DNA of 50,250 bases from Candidatus Eremiobacterota bacterium (GCA_031082125.1 JAVHLM010000012.1:137336-187585); one strand, 5' to 3'. Counted from the stretch's first letter, positions 33,856 to 42,958 are shown. Notes: generated from the letters alone by a model not told the origin. Program-made: numbers and translations.

Positions 33856-35223
33856 CTATTTCCGCAGCGGGCTTGAGAACTTCAGCACCAGGACGGTGGG
33901 ATGAGGTATCGCCGGCACTATGGCGAAACGGTCTTTTGAAGGCGTTCCGCCGTGGGAGATTATGCCGTTGCTGAGGGTGTAAGCCTTGTGGTCGCCCTTG
34001 ATCCTCCTGCCGTCCTCCGTGATTATGCAGCTCTCAGCGCCGAAATCGCTGTCATCTATCACCACTAAGGTCCTCTCGTCAACAAGGGTCATTCCTTCCG
34101 CATAGCTCTCATGAAGTTCCGAGAGCCCGGGAAGCTCGCAGAGCTTCTTTTTTGTCAGGGACTTCAGCCCCCGTTCCTCGAGAGTCTTCAGGCTCAGGAC
34201 CTCAGCCTGCTTCTCGTCATGGCCCGCAGCAATATCGGAGGCTCCCCCCCATTCCACCAGATAGATGGCGGTATGGCGCTTACGGGGCCCGATGGCCAGG
34301 GGGCCATGCTCAAGGACCAGCACATGGCCTTCACCAACAGCGGCAAGATCACTTATGCGGACGGCCTTGAGGTCCTTGTAAAGTCCGGGCTCAAGGGGAT
34401 AAGCCAGGGTTTTACAGACGCCTGTGCCCTCATCATGGAGCACGAACCGCACAAAATCCTCGGGTTTTCCTCCCGGGGAGAGAGGGCTCTGCAGCGCCGC
34501 CAGCACCTGGCCCCCCGGCAGGGCGGCCACCCCCTCGAAGCCGCGGTTCCTTCCCCGCCCGGCGAGGAAGGAGGGAAGGCCCCGGGAGGGCTCAAGGCAC
34601 TTGACAATAGTGCCCGACGAATCGGCCTTGAGCAGCGAAGGCCTGTACTCGTCGCAGATCCAGAAAGAGCCGTCAGGAGAGGCGCTTATCCCCTCTGAAT
34701 CGATGCCGCGCGGATCATGGCCAAGGGCTTTGAAGTTCTCATCAAGGGCTATCTCCTCGGCCTTTTTACCCTCAGGGGGGGGAAGGGGCAGTCCAGAGGC
34801 CTTGCCCTCTTTCCAGGAGAGGGAGATTGACTTGTCAATGGTGAGCTCACTGCTGCCGGGTACATAGCGGAGCCCGATAATGGAGGGGCTGAATGAGGGG
34901 GAAAGGTAGACCTTCTGCCTTACTCCCTCGGGGCTGTCAGGCACCCCGAAACCGGGGCCGCGGTCTGTCACTCCCCAGAAAAGCCATGATCCGTCTTCAG
35001 CTTTTCCCCTGAAGCTGAGACCTGAGCCGGGGGATATGGGGATGCCTGCGGGAAAGTCCGCGGCGAACTTCCCTGAATAGGGGAGGTTGTCCTTTCCCTC
35101 GAGCTTCACCTTCACCGCGGTGATCGATACGGCCATCTCCGCGGCGGGTGTGTACGTCGAACAAAGTGCCAGAAACGCTGCAAAGAGCAAAACAGAAAGC
35201 AGGCTGCATATCCTTTTGTTCAT
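33856..35223 (-). CDS. Exported esterase-like phytase-family protein
   Basis: 455 residues from the Met at 35223. A signal peptide (1-27, ending TPAAE) begins there; a longer frame to 35277 has no signal at its front. The protein is a predicted beta-propeller: repeated strand groups with D-R-G-P, DSEGISASPDGSFWICDEYRPSL, RGFEGVAALPGGQVLAALQSPL and VLVLEHGPL. The E-G-I/V-A motifs and the DEY/RP pair are as in the esterase-like domain found in phytase-like proteins, which hydrolyse phosphate or ester bonds. Substrate unknown. It is first of the three minus-strand exported-protein genes read after the ankyrin gene (35359), 135 bases from it. Confidence 0.85.
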   Translation of the reverse strand: MNKRICSLLSVLLFAAFLALCSTYTPAAEMAVSITAVKVKLEGKDNLPYSGKFAADFPAGIPISPGSGLSFRGKAEDGSWLFWGVTDRGPGFGVPDSPEGVRQKVYLSPSFSPSIIGLRYVPGSSELTIDKSISLSWKEGKASGLPLPPPEGKKAEEIALDENFKALGHDPRGIDSEGISASPDGSFWICDEYRPSLLKADSSGTIVKCLEPSRGLPSFLAGRGRNRGFEGVAALPGGQVLAALQSPLSPGGKPEDFVRFVLHDEGTGVCKTLAYPLEPGLYKDLKAVRISDLAAVGEGHVLVLEHGPLAIGPRKRHTAIYLVEWGGASDIAAGHDEKQAEVLSLKTLEERGLKSLTKKKLCELPGLSELHESYAEGMTLVDERTLVVIDDSDFGAESCIITEDGRRIKGDHKAYTLSNGIISHGGTPSKDRFAIVPAIPHPTVLVLKFSSPLRK

Positions 35224-35358
35224 CCCTTGTGATATCCTTTCATCATGGTACAGGTGATTATACAGGCAAAACATCACAAGGTCAATCCTGCTCCCATTTC
35301 ACCCATGCGGCTCTCTACGAAGGCGACAGGAAAGTCCTCGAGACCCTGCAGGGGGCCT

Positions 35359-36303
35359 TTATCTTGTTCCGCCTTTGCTTTTCAGGAGCTTGGCCGCCTC
35401 GGTTCTTTTATGCTCCAGGGCAAGCTTCAGGGGCGTTTTCCCTTCCTCTGTCCTTGCGTTGACGGCGGCGCCCTTTGAGAGAAGCAGCTCCATTATCCTG
35501 AGCCTGCCCTGCATGGCGGCAAGATGAAGGGGCGTAAGGCCTCCCATTCCTCTCACATTGATCTTCGCCCCTGCCGAGAGTATCCGGCTCGCGACATCAT
35601 AATCGCCCAGCTCCACTGCCAGGTGGAGCGAGGTGTAGCCGCGGCAGTCCTTCCCGTCGGGATCGGCTCTCTCAGAGAGGAGAAGGTCGATCATGGGACG
35701 GTTTTTCTTATAGACAGCCTCCTGGAGCGCGGTGGTCCCCGAGTCGTTGTGGGCATTCACGTCGGCACCGCGGGCAATGAGGAGCCTCACCATTTCGTCA
35801 TAACCGTTACAGGCCGCCACCTGGAGCAGCCTCGTTCCCTCGCCGTCTCCCTGGTTCACCTGCCCCGGGTGGAGCTTCAGCAGCTCTTCAGTCTTTTCAA
35901 GCTTGTTTTCGAAGACGGCGGCCTGCAGCTCCCTGTTGTAAGTTCTCGCCCCCTTCCCCGCCAGATACTCGGCAATTCCCCCGAAGCCCTGTGCCGCTGC
36001 AGTCTCCCAGGGCGTGACGCCGATATGGTTTTTTGCATTCACATCGGCCCCGTTCTGGACGAGAATCTTCACGATCTCGAGGCGGTTCTGCTGCACCGCG
36101 TAGTGAAGAGGCCTGTTGCCGTTGATGACGAAGAGGTTGACAATCCCGGGGCTTTTTCGCAGTATGAGCCGCACCTTCTCGGCATTTCCGGCATTTACTG
36201 CATCTACCAGGCTGTCGAGGTCGGAGGCCGCTGCGGGGAAGTGAAGCACCAGCAGCACGAAAACAATAAGAACACAAGCTTTGGAGAAAGACAGAGCGGT
36301 CAT
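35359..36303 (-). CDS. Exported ankyrin-repeat protein
   Basis: 314 residues with a Sec signal peptide (1-26, ending FPAAAS). The mature protein is almost wholly ankyrin repeats, about eight: NGNRPLHYAVQQNRLEIVKILVQ is a typical unit in outline (xGxTPLHxAxxxGxxxxxxxLLxxGADxN), followed by GVTPWETAAAQG, TRLLQVAACNG, GTTALQEAVYKK, GYTSLHLAVELG, GLTPLHLAAMQG and GKTPLKLALEHK. One repeat (about 120-150) is degenerate. Exported ankyrin proteins usually bind other proteins in the periplasm. The paralogue at 46979 shares its signal-peptide start and first repeat (DLF/DSL-x-AA/AV-x-x-G). Confidence 0.9.
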   Translation of the reverse strand: MTALSFSKACVLIVFVLLVLHFPAAASDLDSLVDAVNAGNAEKVRLILRKSPGIVNLFVINGNRPLHYAVQQNRLEIVKILVQNGADVNAKNHIGVTPWETAAAQGFGGIAEYLAGKGARTYNRELQAAVFENKLEKTEELLKLHPGQVNQGDGEGTRLLQVAACNGYDEMVRLLIARGADVNAHNDSGTTALQEAVYKKNRPMIDLLLSERADPDGKDCRGYTSLHLAVELGDYDVASRILSAGAKINVRGMGGLTPLHLAAMQGRLRIMELLLSKGAAVNARTEEGKTPLKLALEHKRTEAAKLLKSKGGTR

Positions 36304-36379
36304 GATTTTACTTTCGCTGCGGCTTCAGGGTTCTCCTTCGCCACGGAGAACCGGGGCCGCCCTCAGCACCGGCAATGCC

Positions 36380-37048
36380 TCAGAACCGGATATGAAGCCG
36401 GGTGACGAGGGCGTTCACTTCCTTCCATTGCGAAGGGGCTTTTGAATTCTGCATCAGGTAGGAGACTTCCCAGTTCAGATCCTTTTGAGAGAGGGACTCC
36501 AGGCCCAGGTACAGGCGGTTTCTGTTGAACTCCCCTCTGCTCAGGTCGTAAAAGACCTCGTCGATGACAAAGGGAACAATCTGGACTGCCGTTCTCTCGC
36601 GAGGAAGAAAGGTTATCTTCAGGGAGTTCCTGTATCTCCAGTTGCTCTCCCCCGTGGAAAAGCTCCGGCATTCAAACCTGTTCCTGTCTGAAAATTCCAT
36701 ATTCCCCCAGTTCCACTTGAAGGTCCCGTTCACATAGGGCCTGTCTTCCCAGAAGGCGAGACCCTTTGCCTGCTCCACTATCTTGCGGAGGTTGAGGCTC
36801 ATGGCGAAAGAAGGGGAGCACTTCCGCTCCAGGCCGACATCGGTATGTCGGTAAAAATTGCCTTCCAGGCTGCTGGCGTAACGGTACTCAATTTCCAGCT
36901 TCGCCGTGAGCCTGTTGTCGAATTTATGCTTGAAGTCCGTTGACCACCGGTATTCCCATTCCCCGGCCACCGCTGGCAGAGAGCACATTGAGAGCAGCGC
37001 GAATAATACCGTCAGGCGGCATAGTGCTGGCTTTGCAGGAATATTCAT
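36380..37048 (-). CDS. DUF2490-type outer-membrane beta-barrel protein
   Basis: 222 residues from the Met at 37048, preceded by GGGA; a longer frame to 37132 would put the signal peptide far from the end. The signal peptide ends at PAVAG. The rest alternates hydrophobic and polar residues in strands (EWEYRWSTDFKHKF, LTAKLEIEYRYA, RNSLKITFLP, NRLYLGLESLS), and the chain ends LHIRF with a terminal Phe, the usual barrel-assembly signal. It resembles DUF2490, whose members have no known role. It is the best evidence here for an outer membrane. It diverges from the glycosyltransferase gene. Confidence 0.8.
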   Translation of the reverse strand: MNIPAKPALCRLTVLFALLSMCSLPAVAGEWEYRWSTDFKHKFDNRLTAKLEIEYRYASSLEGNFYRHTDVGLERKCSPSFAMSLNLRKIVEQAKGLAFWEDRPYVNGTFKWNWGNMEFSDRNRFECRSFSTGESNWRYRNSLKITFLPRERTAVQIVPFVIDEVFYDLSRGEFNRNRLYLGLESLSQKDLNWEVSYLMQNSKAPSQWKEVNALVTRLHIRF

Positions 37049-37149
37049 TGCTTCCCATCGTCCTGTTGTGGCTTTAATGGTATGTATTGTAAAACTTTTT
37101 GAGCCATTTTGCAAGTAAGAGGAATACTTCACCCCTTCAGCAGAGAGTA

Positions 37150-37178
37150 TTGATTGGTGGCGCTTCTTCTGATATCAT
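37150..37178 (+). promoter_or_regulatory. Candidate promoter of the family 9 glycosyltransferase gene
   Basis: TTGATT (37150-37155), 17-base spacer, TATCAT (37173-37178). The predicted transcript starts near 37185, in keeping with the gene start at 37222. Confidence 0.5.
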
Positions 37179-37221
37179 AGAGATATCATGCATATCATCA
37201 GAAAGCTCAAAATGCCAGGTC

Positions 37222-38328
37222 ATGCCCGATAGAAAGCTTATCGACAGAACCAGGAAAATTCTTATCATAAAGCTCTTTGCCATTGGAGAGCTTTTGATGG
37301 CCACTCCTTTGATCGCTTCTCTCAAAGAAACCTTCCCCGAGGCTTCTCTGCATGTTCTTACCGGCTCTTATATCAAGGACGTGATAAAAAACAATCCTCA
37401 TGTAGATAAGGTTATCGCCGCAGATGAAAAAGACTTTCTTGCTCACAGAGCGGTGCCTCTTTCAAGACTTCTCCTGGCTCTCCGGCGTGAAAAATATGAT
37501 ATGATTTTCTGTCTTCACAGGCCCTTTATCATGAGCCTTTTCACTTTTCTGGCCCGCGCTCCCGTGAGAGCCGGGTTTGAGAGGGGAAGGGAAGGCTTCC
37601 TCTATACCCACAGGGTGAAGCCCAACATCCCGGGAAGGCACCAGATAGAAGAGTATCTCGATCTGCTGAGGGCCCTGGGCGTCGAGCCCTCTTTCACAAA
37701 AAAAATGCTCTTTCTGGACGAGGAGGCCCTGGCCAGAAAGGAGCTCATCTTCCGGGAGCACGGCCTTGAGCCTGGAAAGAAGGTAGTGGCTCTCTCCCCC
37801 GCGGGAGGCAACAACCTTGCCGCTCACCGCCTGGGAACGGACGCCCTCGTGAGAAGGTGGCCCGATGAGAAGTACGGCCGGCTCGCGAAGCTCGTGATTG
37901 AAAAGCTTGGGGCAAAGGTCCTGATAGTAGGCGGAGAAGCAGAAAAGGCCGCGGCCGGTAAAATCATCGAGATCGCAGGGCCGGAGTGCATCGATCTGAC
38001 CGGTAAAACAGATATCCTTACGGCTTCAGCAGTAATAAAGGGTGCCGATATCCTTGTCACCAACGATTCAGGGCCCATGCATCTTGCCGCTTCCGTGGGT
38101 ACTTTTGTGATAGCTCTCTTCGGCCCCACCGACCCGAATGTCGCAGGCCCTTACTGCGAGAACTCACAGGTGATTAGAAAGGGGTTTCTGTGCAGCCCCT
38201 GCTTCAGCAAGGACCGCTTCCCTCCCTTCAACGTGGACTGCCCCGCATGGAAATGCATGGAAGAGATAGATCCCGCCGAGGTTTACCGCGAGATTGAAAA
38301 CCACCTCAAGGCTTCCTGTCAGCCCTGA
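37222..38328 (+). CDS. Family 9 (heptosyltransferase-like) glycosyltransferase
   Basis: 368 residues from the Met at 37222 (MPDRKLID), the first Met after the promoter; the longer frame from TTG at 37099 begins upstream of it. The fold is GT-B: an N-terminal half with ILIIKLFAIGELLMATPLI (usually GD in the family, GE here), and a C-terminal half with VVALSPAGG for nucleotide binding and VTNDSGPMHLAASVG followed by ALFGPTDP, the heptosyltransferase signature. A Cys pair (LCSPC) lies near the end. These enzymes build the inner core of lipopolysaccharide from ADP-heptose; the exact sugar is not readable. Its last 23 bases overlap the convergent next gene. Confidence 0.92.
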   Translation: MPDRKLIDRTRKILIIKLFAIGELLMATPLIASLKETFPEASLHVLTGSYIKDVIKNNPHVDKVIAADEKDFLAHRAVPLSRLLLALRREKYDMIFCLHRPFIMSLFTFLARAPVRAGFERGREGFLYTHRVKPNIPGRHQIEEYLDLLRALGVEPSFTKKMLFLDEEALARKELIFREHGLEPGKKVVALSPAGGNNLAAHRLGTDALVRRWPDEKYGRLAKLVIEKLGAKVLIVGGEAEKAAAGKIIEIAGPECIDLTGKTDILTASAVIKGADILVTNDSGPMHLAASVGTFVIALFGPTDPNVAGPYCENSQVIRKGFLCSPCFSKDRFPPFNVDCPAWKCMEEIDPAEVYREIENHLKASCQP

Positions 38329-39289
38329 AGCGCTCCATCGCCTGAGGCAGAAGGAACAGATTCCCCGTGGCATTGTAAACCGGTGTGTTCTTCGCGGCTC
38401 CGATGCTTCTGTGAGAGGCTCCGCGGCAGTAAATGGTATAGAAGTCCTGGCTGGCGGAGGCCTCGTAGGAGCTGCGGTAAGTATCCTTTCCTGCCGCGGG
38501 GCAGAGGGGAATTGACTTGAGATAGCGGGGGCAGAGTATGGCGAGCCCTGGCGGGCAGTGCCCCCTGTTGTCAGTGGAATACATTTCAATGGCGGTCGCC
38601 AGATGACGGCAGTTTCTCTGGCAGAGATAATAGTCTGTGTAGGCCTCCTTCTCACGGGGAGAAGGCTCCCTGCCAAGCGCCTCTGTTATCTGTGACAGGA
38701 GAAGCGCTCTCTCCAGGGCATACTTGCTGCTTTCTTCCGGGAGGAGGGGATAACCGGAACGGGCATCTGCCCTCGGGTAGTCTGAAGGTACGGCGGCGTG
38801 ATTTTTGCCCATGCAGCAGAATGAATAGAAGTCCGGCATTGTGCTTACCTCGTAAGAACCGCTGTAGGTATCCTTCCCCTGCGACGGACATGAAGGCACT
38901 GCCTTGAGATAAGCGGGGACAAGACCGCCCAGCTCGAGGGGATAGCGCCCCTTGTAATCTGAAGAGTAGAGCTCCAGGGCCTCGCTGATCTGCCTGCAGT
39001 TTACCTGGCAGAAAAGAAGATCCCGGGAATCTCTTTCCTCTCTGGAGGAGGGGGATTTCTTGAGGTGAGGCGGCAGATCTACGGGCAAAACTTGCTGAGA
39101 AGGGCTCTTTTTCGATGGATGGACCAGCGGCGTTGCCACGCTGATGGCCTGAACAGGGCTGTGTGCCGTGCGGGGGGGCTCCACAGGCACCTGCTCTTTC
39201 TGCCTGACCCTGCTGAAGAAAATAAGCAGGACCAGAAAGGGGATGACGAACAGAGCGGATTTCAGGTAATCCGGCGGCTTCTTCTCCAA
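38306..39289 (-). CDS. Membrane-anchored protein with two pseudopilin-like domains
   Basis: 327 residues from a TTG start with AAGGGGG upstream. A membrane helix (11-27) is followed by a Pro-rich linker (28-85) and two copies of one domain. Copy 1 (94-164) begins CQVNCRQISEALELYSSDYKG, copy 2 (223-293) CQRNCRHLATAIEMYSTDNRG; equivalent residues are 129 apart. Each continues with a P-x-Y-L-K-x-x-P-x-C-P, then G-K-D-T-Y-x-x-S-Y-E, then D-F-Y. This resembles the soluble globular part of type II secretion or type IV pseudopilins (helix-Y-x-x-D-x-x-G-x-Y-P), but the usual prepilin cleavage site is absent and extra Cys are present. Two in one chain is unusual. Confidence 0.82.
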   Translation of the reverse strand: MEKKPPDYLKSALFVIPFLVLLIFFSRVRQKEQVPVEPPRTAHSPVQAISVATPLVHPSKKSPSQQVLPVDLPPHLKKSPSSREERDSRDLLFCQVNCRQISEALELYSSDYKGRYPLELGGLVPAYLKAVPSCPSQGKDTYSGSYEVSTMPDFYSFCCMGKNHAAVPSDYPRADARSGYPLLPEESSKYALERALLLSQITEALGREPSPREKEAYTDYYLCQRNCRHLATAIEMYSTDNRGHCPPGLAILCPRYLKSIPLCPAAGKDTYRSSYEASASQDFYTIYCRGASHRSIGAAKNTPVYNATGNLFLLPQAMERFRADRKP

Positions 39290-39460
39290 GACGGCACCCC
39301 CTTCTTATAATACGGCGAAAAGACCTGTCACTGCCATGATGAAACGCTCGTCCATGTTCGGCACCAGAGAGTGTGCCCCCTGTTTACATTGAGACACGAA
39401 TCTTTCACATCTTTTCTTTTTCCGTGAGCATACTGTGACAGGGGAATGGAAGGGATTTCG

Positions 39461-41083
39461 TTATTTCCTCGGGGGCTCCGAGTGGCTGAGCGCCAGTGAC
39501 AGGGGCGGAGGGAGAAACAGTGCATCGAGCCTGGGAGCGAGATCTATTATAGAGCTTTCCTGTTTTGCCTGATAATTAGGTGCGGAGCGCAGCCTTTCCA
39601 GCTCTTTTACCGCTTTCTCGCGCTGCGGCTCAGGCATTTTGTCAGAGCCGAGCAGGTCCTGCAGGCGCTGCTCCTCGGCGCGGGCCATCTCACCAAGTTT
39701 ATCCGGCGGAGCCGTCAACGCTTCATAGGTGGGCGCAAGGCCGTACTTGTCAAGCAGCTCAACCCTGGCATCGATCTCTTCCCTGGAAAGGCCCGGGTCC
39801 TTGGGAAACTTTGTCACCAGGAAAGTGTCCCTGGCAGGATCCATCTGCAGAATTGTGGGCCTTACAAACTGCTTTTCACCGGGCCATATGGTTCTGTCCC
39901 ACACCTCAAGCGAGCCGCGGGGGAGAATTCCACCGCGATTGGAATAGTCGCGGACCATGCGGCGCAGGAGACGGTCTTCAGCGCGCTCGCTGTCGAGGTA
40001 TATGGTGGCATGGGCAAGGCCAAGCCTGTCGAGATGGGAGATGATTTCCTCGTTGGCGGCATGGAGGGAATCGATGACCAGGATGTCATCGTCTCCGATC
40101 TCCATATGCCGGGGCTTTTCTTCACGGAAGCCGGTGAATCTGACATCGGGCAGGCGCCACCCGCCCGGCCTTGTGTCGGTGAAGTTATATACCGGCACAT
40201 CGGCAGATCCGCTGCGAATGAGCTCGGAGATATCCTCCTTGAAGCGGTTTATGTCCACTGCTTCAATGGAGTCCCAGTAAAGGGACCGATTGTCGGGCGT
40301 CCTGGGATAGTTGGGATCGTCAATGTCCTTGAAATACATGTCGCCCTGAAGCTCCACGGCCCTGCGGCCGGCTTGCTCGGCGAACTCCTTGACCTGCTCG
40401 ATGAGGGAGGATTTGCCTCCGCTGGAAGGCCCGGCCAGAATGAGGGCAACGCGCTTCCCCCTGGGGAGGCTCTCTATGAGCTCCTTCACCTGGTCGAGAC
40501 GGTTGGGCACTCCGCCTTCCCCGAGGGCCCGGCTCACCGACTCTGCAGTCTGGCTTCCGGGAAGGTGGACCTCGTGGAGCGTCCCGCTCTTATCTTCATG
40601 GAGGCATTTCACCACGTGGAACTGTGACGGGTACCGCGTGGCCGCCTCTTTGATGGAGGGGCTGCTGGAAAGACGCTCCACCACTTCGTAGACCCCCTGG
40701 AGCGTGCTGCCTGCAACGGCATCAGGGCGGCTTTTCACCAGGGCTGCAGATCCATTTTCACCGGTGTGCTCGACAGCGATGACCGAGGTCACTGAAGGCC
40801 AGGCACGCATATAGCCGGTCATCTGTTCTTCAAGCGCCCGGCACTGTGCTTCATCGGATGGCTTTGTGCCGTTGAGCGACGCCATGGCAATATGGGGAAG
40901 GCCGGGAACAGGCGAAAAAGAGATGGTATGGGCCGAAGAGCCTCCGGAACCGGTCAGCGTGACAGCGTCCTCCACCTCCGTTCCAGGCCCTTTATCCTGA
41001 GAAGGCGCAGAAAGGCCCGCATCACGCTTCACATGGAAGGTGCGAATGGCAGGCGAGGCAATATTGTGAAGCGAATCGCTCAT
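39461..41083 (-). CDS. P-loop kinase of uridine kinase/phosphoribulokinase type with long N-terminal extension
   Basis: 540 residues, soluble. The P-loop (about 217-225) reads AGPSSGGKSS with K224. Next come GDMYFKDIDDPNYPRTPDNR, DSIEAVDINRF and VPVYNFTDTRPG, the sequence order of uridine kinase-type proteins (Y-F-x-D, W-D-S-P-x-A-D, P-x-Y-D-x). ILVIDSLHAANEE is the Walker B and DSERAEDRLLRRMVRDY the lid region. The first 200 residues are not part of the known kinase fold; they include a LEEQMTGYMRAWP segment. The C-terminus is a charged coiled coil. The phosphate acceptor cannot be told. The ribosome site is AAAGGG, and the gene diverges from the ABC transporter. Confidence 0.85.
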   Translation of the reverse strand: MSDSLHNIASPAIRTFHVKRDAGLSAPSQDKGPGTEVEDAVTLTGSGGSSAHTISFSPVPGLPHIAMASLNGTKPSDEAQCRALEEQMTGYMRAWPSVTSVIAVEHTGENGSAALVKSRPDAVAGSTLQGVYEVVERLSSSPSIKEAATRYPSQFHVVKCLHEDKSGTLHEVHLPGSQTAESVSRALGEGGVPNRLDQVKELIESLPRGKRVALILAGPSSGGKSSLIEQVKEFAEQAGRRAVELQGDMYFKDIDDPNYPRTPDNRSLYWDSIEAVDINRFKEDISELIRSGSADVPVYNFTDTRPGGWRLPDVRFTGFREEKPRHMEIGDDDILVIDSLHAANEEIISHLDRLGLAHATIYLDSERAEDRLLRRMVRDYSNRGGILPRGSLEVWDRTIWPGEKQFVRPTILQMDPARDTFLVTKFPKDPGLSREEIDARVELLDKYGLAPTYEALTAPPDKLGEMARAEEQRLQDLLGSDKMPEPQREKAVKELERLRSAPNYQAKQESSIIDLAPRLDALFLPPPLSLALSHSEPPRK

Positions 41084-41146
41084 AAGTGAGCCCTTTCTTC
41101 AGGATCGCGGGCAGCCCGAAACACCATGAGTTGTCACCCCGGTTTA

Positions 41147-41159
41147 TGCTATTATAGCA
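41147..41159 (+). promoter_or_regulatory. Extended -10 promoter and palindrome before the ABC transporter
   Basis: TGCTATTAT is an extended -10 (TGn plus TATTAT at 41150-41155). It lies in the perfect 13-base palindrome TGCTAT-T-ATAGCA (41147-41159). On the other strand the same site reads TATAAT, so both divergent genes might be read from here; no minus-strand -35 is clear. Confidence 0.45.
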
Positions 41160-41172
41160 CAGAATCATTAAA

Positions 41173-41224
41173 GAGGGACAGACCTCAGATATTAACATTT
41201 CGACACCTTCCTTTTCTGTCCCTC
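41173..41224 (+). other. Ten-base stem in the long leader of the ABC transporter operon
   Basis: GAGGGACAGA (41173-41182) pairs perfectly with TCTGTCCCTC (41215-41224) around a 32-base loop. It begins about 11 bases after the likely transcription start and leaves some 150 bases before the gene. I recognise no riboswitch. The rest of the leader contains no other structure I can support. Confidence 0.45.
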
Positions 41225-41376
41225 ACTCTCACCCTGTCGCCGGGGCTTATCAGCGAAATAATATCTTTCAGAGCATATGAGCCCGCAGCAGGAAATCCTT
41301 TGGCACCTCAATGAATATTACCAGAATTGATGCTCGGGAAGACAGACCGGGCAGGGCTGGAAAGGATGCTCCATGC

Positions 41377-42117
41377 ATGGAATACGCGATTGAAACCGAG
41401 AAACTGACAAAAATCTACCGGAACAGCAAGGTGAAGGCCGTTGATGATCAGACGATGAAGGTGCCCTCAGGCGAGGTCTTCGGCTTCCTGGGCCCTAACG
41501 GCGCCGGAAAGACGACGACAATCTACATGCTCCTCGGGATCCTCAGGCCCACGTCTGGTGAGGGGAGAATTCTCGGGCATCCGCTGGGCAGCAATGAAGC
41601 GAAAGAGAGAATCGGCTTTCTTCCCGAATCGGCCACCATGCACCTCCACCATTCAGGCCTGTCGCTGCTGCACTATTACGGCGCCCTGCTCAACATGCGC
41701 CGCGAGGACCTGAAAACGAGAGCCCGGAAGGTCCTGGAGCTCGCGGGGCTCAGCAAGGCAATGGACCAGAACATTGCCACCTATTCAAAGGGTATGCTCC
41801 AGAGGCTCGGGATTGCCCAGGCGCTCCTCAACGATCCCGATCTGCTCATCCTGGATGAGCCCACGGCAAATCTGGATCCAATCGGCAGGAAAGAGGTGAA
41901 GGATCTGCTGATGCATGTCAAGGAACACCGAAAGACCATATTCATCAGCTCCCACATCCTCTCGGACATCGAGCAGCTCTGCGACAGGATTGCCATCCTC
42001 AAGGAAGGCAGGCTGATCAGGAGCGGTACCATCGCGGAGCTCATCGGCGACAGTTCATCGACCCTCGAGGACTTCTTCTACAGAACAGTGACAGGAGAAC
42101 CAGATGCGGGCAGTTAA
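41377..42117 (+). CDS. ABC transporter ATP-binding protein
   Basis: 246 residues from the Met at 41377 (AAAGGA ten bases upstream); the Met at 41311 has no ribosome site and would add a non-conserved tail. The Walker A is GPNGAGKTT with K45, the signature is YSKGMLQRLGIAQAL, and the Walker B is LLILDEPTANLDP with the switch His in ISSHIL. It is of the type that drives ABC-2 exporters. The downstream gene is the permease, overlapping by 14 bases. Substrate unknown. Confidence 0.95.
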   Translation: MEYAIETEKLTKIYRNSKVKAVDDQTMKVPSGEVFGFLGPNGAGKTTTIYMLLGILRPTSGEGRILGHPLGSNEAKERIGFLPESATMHLHHSGLSLLHYYGALLNMRREDLKTRARKVLELAGLSKAMDQNIATYSKGMLQRLGIAQALLNDPDLLILDEPTANLDPIGRKEVKDLLMHVKEHRKTIFISSHILSDIEQLCDRIAILKEGRLIRSGTIAELIGDSSSTLEDFFYRTVTGEPDAGS

Positions 42118-42958
42118 CCTCATCGCGAGAGACACTATTCTGGAGCTTTCAAAAAGGAAGGTCCTCCTCGCCATAGTGATTGCCGTTGCGCTCACGGTGC
42201 TCCTCTATGTCATCGCTATTGCGGTGGAGCCCTCCTCTGTGCAGAAGATGGTGGACAGGATGACCTCCGGCAGGGATCTCAGTCCCGACCAGGTCGCGGC
42301 GCTGTCAATGCAGATCAGGAAACAGGGATACGGCATCCTCGTAAGCGTATTCTCCTTCGTCATGGAAGTGCTCGGCACGCTCATCGCGCTCATCATGTTC
42401 GGGACCCTTATTCCCGCGGAAATAGAGAGAGGCTCGATCAAGTTCCTCATCTCAAAACCGGTGAGCAGGCTCGAAGTGGCAGCGGGCAAGTGGACTGCCG
42501 GGTGCATGGTGCTGCTTTGCTACAGCGCAGGCACCTCGCTACTCCAGGCGCTCAGCAGCCTTTATCTCACCGGGGGAATTACCGGTGATACACTCCATAC
42601 CTTTCCCTTTCTCTTCTGCAAGCTTCTCATGAGAGGATCGGTGGCAATGTGCCTCTCGGTCGCCATGACACCGGTACTTGCCGGTGTCCTCGCGTTCTTT
42701 ATCTCCGGTGACATATTTGCGTTCCTTGCGGGGATCACCGGCCAGTCCCCTCTCTTTGTCGCCCTCTCCTACCTGCTCCCCAACTATTCTGCCTTTCCTG
42801 TCCACTCATTCTGGAACACCATGGCCCACGCCGTGGGCGCGAGCGTCCCGGAGCTCTCAGTTCTCGACATCGCGGCACGGTGTGCCTATGGCCTGTTTTA
42901 TGCCGCCGCAATGCTGTTTCTTACCATCAGGCAGTTCAATGGAAAAGATCTCACGTAG
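42104..42958 (+). CDS. ABC-2-type transporter permease
   Basis: 284 residues with about six membrane helices: near 20-42, 75-100 (GILVSVFSFVMEVLGTLIALIMFG), 125-150, 165-205, 208-230 and 258-275. After the second helix comes EIERGSIKFLISKPVSRLE, the family's coupling-helix motif that contacts the ATPase. The first extracytoplasmic loop is short (about 45-70), so this is an exporter without a large outer domain. Ribosome site AGGAG, inside the ATPase gene. Next gene is convergent and 73 bases away. Confidence 0.92.
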   Translation: MRAVNLIARDTILELSKRKVLLAIVIAVALTVLLYVIAIAVEPSSVQKMVDRMTSGRDLSPDQVAALSMQIRKQGYGILVSVFSFVMEVLGTLIALIMFGTLIPAEIERGSIKFLISKPVSRLEVAAGKWTAGCMVLLCYSAGTSLLQALSSLYLTGGITGDTLHTFPFLFCKLLMRGSVAMCLSVAMTPVLAGVLAFFISGDIFAFLAGITGQSPLFVALSYLLPNYSAFPVHSFWNTMAHAVGASVPELSVLDIAARCAYGLFYAAAMLFLTIRQFNGKDLT

